Assembly (NCBI RefSeq): GCF_004339675.1
Contig: NZ_SLVM01000010.1
Coordinates: 58,720 to 122,719, forward strand
DNA: 64,000 nt
Direction: 5' to 3'
Source of the DNA: Rhodovulum steppense
Lineage (GTDB): Bacteria > Pseudomonadota > Alphaproteobacteria > Rhodobacterales > Rhodobacteraceae
This document shows, piece by piece, positions 37,947 to 46,082 of this stretch. Under the pieces are notes generated by a model. It was not told where the DNA came from and made no database searches. It saw nothing but the letters and a program-made list of their open reading frames with translations. The number at the start of each line of letters is the position of its first letter. The first letter of the stretch is position 1. A program made the translations under genes and the position numbers.

Positions 37947-38369
37947 TCATTCCCCCGTCAGAAATCGCGTGGTTTCCCACGTCTGGACGTAAATGCTGAC
38001 GCCTGTGGCAAGCGGGCTGCTCTCGCCACCGACCAGCTCGAACGGATTTTCGCACTCGTCGGCCAGCCAGCCGGCCAGCGCAACCTCGACCGCGCGCTTG
38101 AGCCCGTCGAACATGGCTGCGCGCTCGGCCCCGCGGGCGTCGTTGTGGTGGCGCACGACGAAGGCAGTCAGGATCTGCGTCTGGACGAGCTGACGATACC
38201 CGCCGGTTGCGATCTGGTTTGGCCGGGCCCGTTCCCGGTAAGGGATCACGAAGCATGTGCCATGCGCGGCAGCCGTGCCCTTGGCCAGCGCCTCGACATC
38301 CTCGGCGACCTCGACCCCGGCCAGCTCCGGTGCGGCCGAGACCAGGCGCTGGACGACCGCCCCGATCAT
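37947..38369 (-). CDS. Head-tail joining protein (Mu gp37-like)
   Basis: This 140-residue protein (AVVQRLVSAAPELAGVEVAED at the start, VSIYVQTWETTRFLTGE at the end) matches the Mu gp37/DUF1834 position. The start at 38369 overlaps the upstream stop by ATGA; a start two codons earlier (38375) is possible. It probably forms part of the neck or tail terminator. Confidence 0.65.
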   Translation of the reverse strand: MIGAVVQRLVSAAPELAGVEVAEDVEALAKGTAAAHGTCFVIPYRERARPNQIATGGYRQLVQTQILTAFVVRHHNDARGAERAAMFDGLKRAVEVALAGWLADECENPFELVGGESSPLATGVSIYVQTWETTRFLTGE

Positions 38370-38788
38370 CGCCACCCCCTGAGATGGGTGCGCGTGAAGA
38401 CCTCGCGCGGCGAGGCGGCGACATGGGTGCCGGCAACCTCGGCCGGGGTTTCTCCGGCGGCGTCGGGCAAGGTGATCAGGCCGCGCGCAACGTCCTTCAG
38501 CCCGGCGATGGCATCCTTGTAATCCGCGGTGACATGGTCGGGCGCGCCGTCGCGGTGCAGCACGTACCGCGCGATCGAGACCGCCCAGGTGTTCAGCAAC
38601 CTCGGCGTGCCGGGCAGCGGGAGGGCGTATTTCACGCGGACATAGCCGTTGATGGTGCTGTCCGCATCGGCCAGGGCGGCGGCGATCACATCCGGATCGG
38701 GGACGCCCAGACCGTCGCGATCCGCGACCTGCAGGATTTCGACGTGACCGGCCCGCGCGATCAGGTCAGCCAGGACGGCATAGCTCAT
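38366..38788 (-). CDS. DUF1320 family protein (Mu gp36-like)
   Basis: This 140-residue protein matches DUF1320, with ALADADSTINGYVRVKYALPLP (in two parts) and SIARYVLHRDG characteristic of Mu gp36. In Mu-like phages it lies in the neck/connector region. It overlaps both neighbours by four bases. Confidence 0.82.
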   Translation of the reverse strand: MSYAVLADLIARAGHVEILQVADRDGLGVPDPDVIAAALADADSTINGYVRVKYALPLPGTPRLLNTWAVSIARYVLHRDGAPDHVTADYKDAIAGLKDVARGLITLPDAAGETPAEVAGTHVAASPREVFTRTHLRGWR

Positions 38789-39045
38789 CCGCCCGCCTCC
38801 ATCTCGACGGCGCGGGCCTCGGCCTTGTCGGCCCAGACACGGAACGCGCGAAGATAGCCCTCCGTGCAGGAGGCCACGATCCCCGCGCCGCGCACAACAT
38901 GCGTGCCAGACGACTGGCGCACCCGGACATTGAAGGCGCCCGCGTCGATCGCCCCGCCGTCACGGGCGACCAGGGCGGCCTGGGCGCGGACCCGGGCGGC
39001 GGCCCGGCGCAGGTCGGCGGCGGTGATCGGGGCGGGACGGGCCAT
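38785..39045 (-). CDS. Hypothetical small phage protein
   Basis: This 86-residue protein is arginine/alanine-rich in its N-terminal helix (AADLRRAAARVRAQAAL). It is located between the Acb2-like gene and the DUF1320 gene. No family is recognised. Coupled overlap with DUF1320 indicates co-translation in the head-neck block. Confidence 0.55.
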   Translation of the reverse strand: MARPAPITAADLRRAAARVRAQAALVARDGGAIDAGAFNVRVRQSSGTHVVRGAGIVASCTEGYLRAFRVWADKAEARAVEMEAGG

Positions 39046-39048
39046 CGC

Positions 39049-39297
39049 TCAGGCCTCGTCCTCGGGCAGCGGGATGCGGCCGGGCTGGAACACCGCGCGG
39101 TTGACGGCCATGAAGCCCTGCTCGATCGCGGTGCGACCGATCGCGAGCCAGCGCTTGTCGGTCGCGGGATCGGCGGCGAGCGCGTCGAGCTGGCGCAACA
39201 CGCGCTCTTCCAAGGTCTTGTTGACATTCACCGTCTCGACGGCATCGCCACTTTGGGGGCGGTAGCCCTGGACGGGCAGGCCGGCATGCTTGCTCAT
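39049..39297 (-). CDS. Acb2/Tad1-like small protein (candidate anti-CBASS)
   Basis: This 82-residue helical protein ends with DKRWLAIGRTAIEQGFMAVNRAVFQP (residues 47-72, in two linked helices). That resembles the conserved RW-x-IGxT-x2-QxGxMAL-RAxxQP block of Acb2-family proteins that bind cyclic nucleotides and block CBASS or Thoeris signalling. The N-terminus has NKTLEERVLRQLDAL. As in Mu-like Pseudomonas phages with Acb2, the gene lies near the capsid genes. The call is from pattern memory only and needs a profile check. Confidence 0.6.
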   Translation of the reverse strand: MSKHAGLPVQGYRPQSGDAVETVNVNKTLEERVLRQLDALAADPATDKRWLAIGRTAIEQGFMAVNRAVFQPGRIPLPEDEA

Positions 39298-39461
39298 TGC
39301 AGGGCCACCTTTGCATCTTCGATTGCCGCTTCGGGGTCCTCGATGCCGAAATCCTCCCGCATGCCTTCTTCGACCTGCGCCCAGGCGCCTGTCACGCGAA
39401 GGTCGAAGCTTTCGAAAAACGCCAGAATGGCATTCGCCTGTTCTTCATTCAGAAGCTTCAT
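39294..39461 (-). CDS. Small acidic phage protein before the Acb2-like gene
   Basis: This 55-residue acidic protein (MKLLNEEQANAILAFF, DFGIEDPEAAIEDAKVAL) is found between the capsid-proximal hairpin and the Acb2-like gene. Its TGA overlaps the next ATG (ATGA), so the two are translationally coupled. A GAGG ribosome site precedes its ATG at a workable distance. Function unknown. Confidence 0.65.
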   Translation of the reverse strand: MKLLNEEQANAILAFFESFDLRVTGAWAQVEEGMREDFGIEDPEAAIEDAKVALQ

Positions 39462-39492
39462 CAGCTTGTACCTCGTCCTGTCTGGTCGGGAT

Positions 39493-39518
39493 CCCGGGGG
39501 CGGCGGACCGCCCCCGGG
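39493..39518 (-). terminator. Strong hairpin downstream of the capsid genes
   Basis: A perfect 11-bp GC stem (CCCGGGGGCGG with CCGCCCCCGGG) closes a 4-base loop, TCCG on the minus strand, a UNCG-type tetraloop. It lies between the gp35-like gene and the small acidic gene. No T run follows, so partial termination or protection of the upstream capsid message from 3' decay is more likely than full termination. Confidence 0.65.
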
Positions 39519-39527
39519 CAGGAAGGG

Positions 39528-39830
39528 CTAGCCCTTCGTCGCCCGGGCCTTGCGGGGCCGGGATTTCGGTGCGGGGGAGGCCGCGGCCTCCCCCGCTGGC
39601 GCCGGTTCTTCGCCGGTCGCCTCAAGGCGCGGCTCGGCCCTGGCGCCTTGCGGCTCGGGGCTGTCTTCGCCGCCTCGCTGGGTATTCTGCTCGGGCGCCA
39701 CCACGCCCGCCGCGCGCAGCTGCGCGGCGATCACGGGCGAGACCGTGATGACGTCAAGCGCGCGGTGGAGCTGGCCGTCGACCTTGGCCCGCCCGATCAG
39801 CGTGATGGAGACCCGCTCGGCCATCGTCAC
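39528..39830 (-). CDS. Mu gp35-like small protein
   Basis: This 100-residue protein follows the major capsid gene directly. It starts with a short beta segment (ERVSITLIGRAKVDGQLH) and ends in an acidic, proline-rich linker and a strongly basic tail (KSRPRKARATKG). Position and shape fit the Mu gp35 slot. The role is unknown. Confidence 0.6.
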   Translation of the reverse strand: MTMAERVSITLIGRAKVDGQLHRALDVITVSPVIAAQLRAAGVVAPEQNTQRGGEDSPEPQGARAEPRLEATGEEPAPAGEAAASPAPKSRPRKARATKG

Positions 39831-40783
39831 GCCGCCGGTCCGCCGGCACCCTGGAACAGGAACCCGCCCTCGGCGCCGGTCAGGTAGACCCGGCGCTCGA
39901 CCTTGATCGGGTAGATCCAGCTGTCGTTCGAGCGCTCGAAATACGGCTGCTCGACCTGGGGATAGCCGCGCAGCTCGTAGGTATAGCCGTAGGACGGGAC
40001 CTGGAACGTGTCGCCCGCTTCGGGGACATAGGCGAGGATCGCGTCGTCGCCCCAGACATCGGTCGCCAGCGTCGCGTCATCCGCAGTCTCGGGCAGCCAG
40101 ACCGCCTTGCCGACGATCACGCGCTTGATGTCGAAATAGGCTGCCAGCATCTCGGCGGTGATGCTTTCCTTCGACGTGTACTTGAACTGCTCCTTGACGC
40201 TCGGATTGCGCTTGAGCCCGTTGAACGCCGTGGGGCCCAGAACCAGCGTGTTCGGATAGCGCCCGATCGAGCGGCGGATCGCCTCCTTGCCCTCGTCGAT
40301 GTCTTCCGAGGGCACCGATGTGGGGCTCGTCCAGCGCGCGGAGCCCGCCAGCGGCAGCTTGTGGTTCGAATCGTAGTTCGCGGCGTTGCGGGCCAGTTGG
40401 GCGGCCTCGTATTCGTGGCCGAGATCGACGACGTCGAGCACCATGTTGACGGCACCCTGGCCCAGGTCGATGCCCGGCACGCTCATCGCCTCTTCCTGGT
40501 GCTCGATCGGCACCACGCCCTCCAGCGCATCCTGGATCAGCGCGACGGGGTCGGACGCATAGCCGTACTGGATGCGCTTCTTGTCGGCGCCGGGCGCGCG
40601 GCGGGTATTCAGCTTGCGGAAGCTCTCCTTGCCGAACTTGATGACCCGCATCGACCGGTTCGGGATCGTCACGCGCGGAAACAGCAGGTGCGAGATGAAC
40701 TCGAGATTGCGGTAGCCGCGGGCGTGGGTCGACAGGATCGGATCGACGACCGCCGCGGTGCGCTGGTTGACGGGTTGGTTCAT
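39827..40783 (-). CDS. Major capsid protein (Mu gpT-like position)
   Basis: This 318-residue protein has HK97-type capsid features: an N-terminal helical arm, the E-loop region (FGKESFRKLNTRRAPGADK), a spine-helix-like region near AIRRSIGRYPNTLVLGP and a C-terminal beta segment. It lies after the protease/scaffold and decoration genes, as in Mu-like phages. No cleavage site is obvious. Confidence 0.85.
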   Translation of the reverse strand: MNQPVNQRTAAVVDPILSTHARGYRNLEFISHLLFPRVTIPNRSMRVIKFGKESFRKLNTRRAPGADKKRIQYGYASDPVALIQDALEGVVPIEHQEEAMSVPGIDLGQGAVNMVLDVVDLGHEYEAAQLARNAANYDSNHKLPLAGSARWTSPTSVPSEDIDEGKEAIRRSIGRYPNTLVLGPTAFNGLKRNPSVKEQFKYTSKESITAEMLAAYFDIKRVIVGKAVWLPETADDATLATDVWGDDAILAYVPEAGDTFQVPSYGYTYELRGYPQVEQPYFERSNDSWIYPIKVERRVYLTGAEGGFLFQGAGGPAA

Positions 40784-40797
40784 GACTGTGTCGCTCC

Positions 40798-41139
40798 TCA
40801 GCGGATCAGGATCTGGACGAGTTCCCCGTCCGCAGCGGCGGTCAGGGCGGTGGCGAAGATGTTGGCGGCACCGGCACCGGCGACCTTGACGCCCCCTCCG
40901 GCGGCCGACACGAGTTTCGCGCCCGGCGTGATCGGCCCCGAGGCGGTCACGGTCTCGAAGCCGATGGCGGTCAGCGCCACGTCCAGGCCGATCTCGGTTG
41001 CGGGGTTCTGGGCCACACCCTTGACGGGTTGATCCTCGAGAACGATCGGGGCGTCGTTGAACCCGACCAGATCGCCGGCCGCGACCAGGGCGGATGCCGT
41101 GGCGGTCAGCGACAGGATGGAATGATAGGTGCGCAGCAT
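40798..41139 (-). CDS. Head decoration protein (DUF2190-like)
   Basis: This 113-residue beta-rich protein (GDLVGFNDAPIVLEDQPV, PGAKLVSAAGGGVKVAGAG as separate strands) fits the small head-decoration/DUF2190 type. It lies between the protease and major capsid genes, in the place of the capsid cement protein. Function is structural by inference. Confidence 0.65.
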   Translation of the reverse strand: MLRTYHSILSLTATASALVAAGDLVGFNDAPIVLEDQPVKGVAQNPATEIGLDVALTAIGFETVTASGPITPGAKLVSAAGGGVKVAGAGAANIFATALTAAADGELVQILIR

Positions 41140-41151
41140 GGGGGCCTCCGG

Positions 41152-42276
41152 TCAGGAAACGGCGCGCACGGCGTCCATATACGCCGTGCCGGGGTTGGCG
41201 CGCTGGAAGGTCAGCGCCTTGTGGTGCAGCTCGAGTCCGGCGGGATCGACGGGCTTGCCGTCGGCCGCGAAGCTGGCCCCGTCGCTCTGGCCCGCCTCCG
41301 GCAGGTCGAGCGCGCCGAAGCTCACCACCTTGGGCTGCTCGGCCAGGACCTGGCGGATCGCGGCGGCGGGAGTGATCGCCTCCCCGGCGGCAAAGCTGAC
41401 GGAGGTCTCGGCCGGGAGCGCGTCCAGGATCGCGACGACCTTGTCCTTCGAGGCCGGCAACAGGCGGCCTTCGGTCACCAGGCCCTCGGCGAAGGCGACG
41501 TTGTCGGCATGCGCAAGGTCGCGCTCGCGCGCCTTCAGCTGCTCCTCGCGGGCGGTCAGGGTGGCTTCGCGCTCGGCGAAGGCGGGATCGGGCTGCTGGC
41601 TCACAGCGGGCTCCTTCTTCTGGTCAGGGGGGACGGCCGGGGTGTCGGGGGCGGCGACCACGGGCTTGTCGCCCGGATCGGCGGAGATGCTTTCCAGCCA
41701 TTCGAGCCGATAGGCCGGGAGCGCCTTGTCCGCATCCTCCAGGCCGAACTTCTCGATCAGGAAGTCGCGCAGACCGCGCAGGATGCCCGCGGCCTCGTCC
41801 CCGGCGCGGCAGGCGAATTCGCCGGTGAAGGTCGCGGCCTCGTCGGCCGGGATCGCGAACTTCACGTTGCGCAACCCCGGCACGGCCGGCGCGGCGCCGC
41901 CCAGGAACCCCACGTGTTTCGGGTACCAGGTGCCAGGCACCGGGTTCGCCGGATGGTCGGGCCGGAAGAAGCTGAGCGACACCTTCTTGTAGCGCCCGGC
42001 CCTCACGGCGTCCGAGAACGCGGGGTCGATCTCGTCGGCCTCGGCAAAAAGCCGGCCCTCGGTCGCGTCGTACTCGAACGCCTTGATCCATCCGAAGGCC
42101 GGGGCGTCGGTCGCGGGGTGGCCGACGACGATGGGCGCGGGCGCCGTCTCGGGGTCGTAGGCGTCGGCCACGGCCTTCAGATCGGCGGCGGAATAGGTCA
42201 GCGCATCGCCCTGCATCGGCGTGAAGGTGCCGGGGCGGAAGACTTCGATGCGCGCGGTTCGGGCGGCAGGGGCCAT
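41152..42276 (-). CDS. Prohead protease/scaffold (Mu gpI-like)
   Basis: This 374-residue protein has the Mu I family N-terminus (ARIEVFRPGTFTPMQG, PIVVGHPATDAPAFGWIKA, KKVSLSFF) for capsid-maturation protease. It continues into a coiled-coil acidic scaffold region (about residues 225-265, EREATLTAREEQLKARERDLA). Mu encodes protease and scaffold in overlapping frames of one gene; here they form one chain. The start at 42276 has a G-rich site. Confidence 0.85.
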   Translation of the reverse strand: MAPAARTARIEVFRPGTFTPMQGDALTYSAADLKAVADAYDPETAPAPIVVGHPATDAPAFGWIKAFEYDATEGRLFAEADEIDPAFSDAVRAGRYKKVSLSFFRPDHPANPVPGTWYPKHVGFLGGAAPAVPGLRNVKFAIPADEAATFTGEFACRAGDEAAGILRGLRDFLIEKFGLEDADKALPAYRLEWLESISADPGDKPVVAAPDTPAVPPDQKKEPAVSQQPDPAFAEREATLTAREEQLKARERDLAHADNVAFAEGLVTEGRLLPASKDKVVAILDALPAETSVSFAAGEAITPAAAIRQVLAEQPKVVSFGALDLPEAGQSDGASFAADGKPVDPAGLELHHKALTFQRANPGTAYMDAVRAVS

Positions 42277-42327
42277 CAGGGTCCATCCAGGTGGTTGCTG
42301 GGTGGCACCATGGCGCAGCCCGGAAAC

Positions 42328-42351
42328 GCAAAAGACCGGACGTTTGTCCGG
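42328..42351 (-). terminator. Intrinsic terminator in the head gene cluster
   Basis: On the minus strand a 6-bp stem CCGGAC/GTCCGG with a 4-base loop is followed by TCTTTT. It lies in the 280-base gap between the gpG-like gene and the protease gene, the only clear intrinsic terminator inside the phage's structural genes. The gap itself holds no gene. Confidence 0.7.
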
Positions 42352-42556
42352 CCCCTCCTGGTCTCCCGATGGTCAGAGCATGCGCCGTATCGGCCTGCCG
42401 CTCAAGCGCGGAATGCGGCCATGCGGCACCGATGCCGCCGGATCGGTGCGGAGCGCGATTCTAACGGGGGGTTAACGGCCCTCCACGGGTTTCGACGGGC
42501 GTCGGGACGCCCGGACCATCCCGGGGCCTCTCCGGCCCGCTCAGCGAGGGCGCTCA

Positions 42557-43072
42557 TCAGCCGCGCAACCAGGCGTCGGCCAGCTCGATGATCGCCTCCT
42601 CGTCCTCGGCCGAGAGACCGAGATAGGGACGCGCGGGAATCGTGATCGTGTAGGCGCGGACCGAGACATTCTCGCGCCCGAACAGGCGGCCCGTGCGCGC
42701 CTCCCGCCGGATCGTGCCGCCGAGCTGATGGATGGCCCCATAGGGCATGGGCGTGCCCACCGTCACGCCCTCGGCCGAAGGGCGCGCGTTCAGCGAGTTG
42801 TAGAGGGTCTGGCCGAAGCCGTTGCGGCGCAGCTTGGTGATGGGCACCTGGCCGCGCCGGATGCGCTGGCGGATGGTCGAGGGGGCGTGCGCCGCCCAGG
42901 GCGTGCCGTCCGGCGCGGACTCGGACGCGAAGTTGCGCTGCGTCGACTGTACGATCTCCTCGCCAACCTGCTTGTAGAACCCGGCGGGATTGTCCATCCG
43001 CTCGACCAGGGTGCGCAGCCGCTCCTGCGCCTCCAGGTCGTCGATCGTGACGGCCATCGTGACGCCGGTCAT
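42557..43072 (-). CDS. Virion morphogenesis protein (Mu gpG-like)
   Basis: This 171-residue protein matches the phage virion morphogenesis family. The marks are WAAHAPSTIRQRIRRGQ, LRRNGFGQTLYNSLNAR, PYGAIHQLGGTIRREART and the closing IPARPYLGLSAEDEE. In Mu, gpG is thought to act in head completion/tail joining. The ATG at 43072 is taken; five codons later there is a second ATG. Confidence 0.9.
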   Translation of the reverse strand: MTGVTMAVTIDDLEAQERLRTLVERMDNPAGFYKQVGEEIVQSTQRNFASESAPDGTPWAAHAPSTIRQRIRRGQVPITKLRRNGFGQTLYNSLNARPSAEGVTVGTPMPYGAIHQLGGTIRREARTGRLFGRENVSVRAYTITIPARPYLGLSAEDEEAIIELADAWLRG

Positions 43073-43175
43073 TGAAAACCCCCGCTGAAACGCCTACATT
43101 CTCTGTGTCCGGGAACCCGAAGAGCGGTGATGCTCCTGCAAGGGACCCGGCATGACGGTCGGATCACCCCGGCCG

Positions 43176-46082
43176 TCATTTTCGTTTCCAGAGCAGCTTG
43201 CCGCCGCGGCGCCGGTCCCAGAGCCTGAGCGACGGGCGGCCCTTCGCATCCGTCGTGTCGTAGGCCGTCACCGCGTCCCAGAGTTTGGTCCCGGCCTCGA
43301 ACACCACCATCAGCCCGTGCGTTCCGTCCGTGCGGAAGTAACGGCGATCGACGACAACATCGACGATCGCGCCGGTATTGTTGTCCCGCTTGGCAATGAC
43401 ACCCATCCAGATCTCGTCGGGCTCGAGCAGGGTCTCGGCGAACCAGAGCATGAAGCGGCCCCGGCTCCGCTTGTCGCCCTTGAACCAGCCGGTGCGGCTA
43501 TCGCGGAACAACTCGTCCGAGACGGGCATCCGGCCGCCCGCCTGGTCGACATGCAGCACCGCGCGCCCCGGCTCGGCGCCGAACATCTCCAGGAAGGCCG
43601 CGATCATCCCGTCGGGATCGAGATCGCCGTCCAGAAGCGGCCCATCGAAAGGCCGCGCCGCAGCCAGGAGCTCGTCCAGCGGATCGGGCGTGTCGATCAG
43701 GGCCAGCTGCCGACCCGCCGCCACACCGCCCGCCTCCTCGATCAGCGCCGACGGCACGAGGCCCCGTTCCCACCGGTCGCCCGGCATGTAGTCCCAGCCC
43801 GCGCCGATGCCCTGCGGCTTCATCACCATCTGGCCCGTGGCCTTGTCGATGACCGGAACGGTGGCATCCATCGGCGCGGTGTCCGGCCCGGTCTTGCCGA
43901 GCTTGCGCAGGTCGCGCTCCGACAATGGCCGGACCCCGCAGCTGCACAGCCAGTCATTGGGCGGGAAATGGGTGTCCCACCAGGGATCGTCCCACCTCAG
44001 GACCAGTCCGTGCCAGGCCAGATGCTGCGGGCGCGGCTCGGCGGGAATGCGGCTGTCACCGTGGACGTACTGCCAATAGGGGCGCAGCCGGACCATGTCG
44101 GGATCGCGCAGTTGCGCCAGCCGGCCCGCCATGAAGCTGGTGCGCACGTTCGTCTCCAGGATCGTGCGGATGCGCCAGTTCCGTTCGCCGCGATACTCCC
44201 AGCCGTATTTCGCCGCGATCCGGTCGAAGTCCTGACCGAACTGCTCGATCGAGCGGCCGTTCCGTTGGTAGTCGAGAATGGCCTCCTGGAAATCCTCCAG
44301 CATCGCCATGTCGGTCGCCCCCGCGATCACGAATTTCCGGTCGTGGACGCCGCGCAGCGCGTCGGTCCAGGATTTCGTGGGAGCGGGCCGTTTCTGGCGC
44401 TGGAACGCGATCTGCTCGCGAAACGCCTGCGGCGCGACCTCGATCGCATTGTCGGCCACCTCGCCGCCGAGATCCCGGAACACGGTCTCGCGCCCCTCGT
44501 ACATCGCCAGCTCCATCGCCTCGCCCAGCGGCCGGGCCAGCGCATCCGGCGTCCAGCGCGCGCCGAGCTCGAGCAGGGATCGGGCCGCGGCCTCGACGTC
44601 GGGCGCGTCGGCGATGGCCTGGCGGATCGCAGCCAGCCGCCGTGCGAAATGCGGTCGGACGGCCTCGGTCAGCTGGTCGCGGACCCGTTCGGCCGGCCCC
44701 GGCCCGGCGGCAAGGCAGACATGGTCAGGGACTTTTTTTTTAGGCGGGGCGGCAAAGGCGGGATCACCCGGCACGGTCGGAGCCGCGGGAGGTGCGACCG
44801 TCGCCCGGATGACCACCAGGGCGTTGATCTCGTCCTCCGACAGATCGGGCACGACACCCGATGCCACCACGAATGCCCGGGCGGCCTCATCGTCCTCGAT
44901 CGACGCGGCCAGCGACAGGACCTCGCGCAGGGCCGCCGTCGCGGCGGACGCGGCCTCGGCCTGGGCGCGGCGCGTGTCGGCCTTCTCGCGCTCGCTTTCG
45001 GGGCGGACGCGCCAGACGCTGGGCACGCCCGCGCCCGGCAGGTTGTAGTCCACGATCCAGGTCACGAGCTGCTCGCGCAGCGTGTCGGACAACAGGTCGC
45101 CGTCTCCGTCGACAAGCATCGCCAGCATGTCGGCATGCGTCTCGGACGCCGCGCGCGATCCTGTATCGCCGATATCGGTGGTCAGCGTCTCGCCGGTCAC
45201 GCAGATCGAAATCTGCTTGTCCCAATACGTCAGGAAATCCTGGTAGGTGACCGATCCGGACCGCGCCGCCTCGAGGAACCTGACGCCCGTGCCCACCGGC
45301 ACGACCACGGCCGAAGACGTCCGGATGTCCCTCAGCGTGCCCAGGAGCTTTCGCTGCTCTTCGGTCATCGTGCCATAGGGCGTCTCGCCGACGACCGTGG
45401 GGCCTGCGAACTTCTCGGCGAAGTGCAGCCAGAACGCGACGCCCTCGCGCTTGAACAGCACCGGCCAGAACAGCCGCGTTCCCAGTCCCAGGCCATAGGG
45501 GTTGTTCCCCTGCACACCATGTCGATGCACGATGAACTTGCGCTCGGGCAGATCGATGCCCTCGCGCATGTTCGACCAGGTCAGAAGCCGCGGCCGCCAC
45601 TGCTCGTCGAACGCAAATCGGCGCTGATCATGCGTCACGATGCGCTCGGGCAAGATGCGCGAGCCCTGACGGGCCCAGACGATCTCCGAGACGGCGAAGC
45701 CCTTCAGCGTCGCGTCGAGCAGGTCTTCGCATACCCGGTCGAATGGCAGCGCCTTGAGCGCGCCGCGCACCAGCTCGGCCGCCTCGACGTCGCGCGGTGC
45801 GTCCGAGGCCGGCTCGACGACCCATTCGCGGGCGGTCAGCACCTTCTTGCGCTTCTGGAGCATCGCCCAGGCATGGGTATCTCGCTCGATCTCGTCATAG
45901 ATCTTCAGTCCCTTGCCGCCGCCGCGCTGGATCAGCGTGTCGTCGGCGTGCTGCAGCACCCCCGAGTAGAAGGGGATCGTGATGTCGTTGCGGGCATTCG
46001 CGATCAGCGTGCGGGACTCGGCCGGAAGGTTCCGGCGCCCGGGTTCGGCGAAGGATGCGCTGCGGCGACGTCGTCTGCTCAT
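43176..46082 (-). CDS. Portal (DUF935) - MuF head protein - nuclease-like fusion
   Basis: This 968-residue chain joins three parts. Residues 1-~440 are a DUF935 portal of Mu gp29 type (DTHAWAMLQKRKKVL, WVVEPASD, VHRHGVQGNNPYGLGLG). Residues ~455-740 are a MuF/SPP1 gp7 head-morphogenesis domain (YGWEYRGERNWRIRTILETN, HPPNDWLCSC-type FPPNDWLCSCGVRPLS). The last ~170 residues (RAVLHVDQAGGRMPVSDELF to GGKLLWKRK) resemble the PBECR2 phage nuclease/toxin domain. Portal and MuF are usually separate genes. An A9 run at codons 448-450 marks the junction. Confidence 0.85.
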   Translation of the reverse strand: MSRRRRRSASFAEPGRRNLPAESRTLIANARNDITIPFYSGVLQHADDTLIQRGGGKGLKIYDEIERDTHAWAMLQKRKKVLTAREWVVEPASDAPRDVEAAELVRGALKALPFDRVCEDLLDATLKGFAVSEIVWARQGSRILPERIVTHDQRRFAFDEQWRPRLLTWSNMREGIDLPERKFIVHRHGVQGNNPYGLGLGTRLFWPVLFKREGVAFWLHFAEKFAGPTVVGETPYGTMTEEQRKLLGTLRDIRTSSAVVVPVGTGVRFLEAARSGSVTYQDFLTYWDKQISICVTGETLTTDIGDTGSRAASETHADMLAMLVDGDGDLLSDTLREQLVTWIVDYNLPGAGVPSVWRVRPESEREKADTRRAQAEAASAATAALREVLSLAASIEDDEAARAFVVASGVVPDLSEDEINALVVIRATVAPPAAPTVPGDPAFAAPPKKKVPDHVCLAAGPGPAERVRDQLTEAVRPHFARRLAAIRQAIADAPDVEAAARSLLELGARWTPDALARPLGEAMELAMYEGRETVFRDLGGEVADNAIEVAPQAFREQIAFQRQKRPAPTKSWTDALRGVHDRKFVIAGATDMAMLEDFQEAILDYQRNGRSIEQFGQDFDRIAAKYGWEYRGERNWRIRTILETNVRTSFMAGRLAQLRDPDMVRLRPYWQYVHGDSRIPAEPRPQHLAWHGLVLRWDDPWWDTHFPPNDWLCSCGVRPLSERDLRKLGKTGPDTAPMDATVPVIDKATGQMVMKPQGIGAGWDYMPGDRWERGLVPSALIEEAGGVAAGRQLALIDTPDPLDELLAAARPFDGPLLDGDLDPDGMIAAFLEMFGAEPGRAVLHVDQAGGRMPVSDELFRDSRTGWFKGDKRSRGRFMLWFAETLLEPDEIWMGVIAKRDNNTGAIVDVVVDRRYFRTDGTHGLMVVFEAGTKLWDAVTAYDTTDAKGRPSLRLWDRRRGGKLLWKRK
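44733..44741 (-). promoter_or_regulatory. A9 slippery run at the portal/MuF junction
   Basis: Nine consecutive A on the minus strand encode K448-K450 (CCT AAA AAA AAA GTC). One extra A or a -1 shift gives AGT CCC TGA, stopping two codons later and yielding a 452-residue portal-only protein. Runs of nine A are known to provoke RNA polymerase slippage. No start codon for the MuF part is available just downstream in frame. Confidence 0.6.

Noticed and set aside
43152..43179. Hairpin overlapping the stop of the portal fusion gene
   Set aside because: The 7-bp stem (ATGACGG/CCGTCAT) has a long loop and no T run on the minus strand, so evidence for a terminator is too weak.
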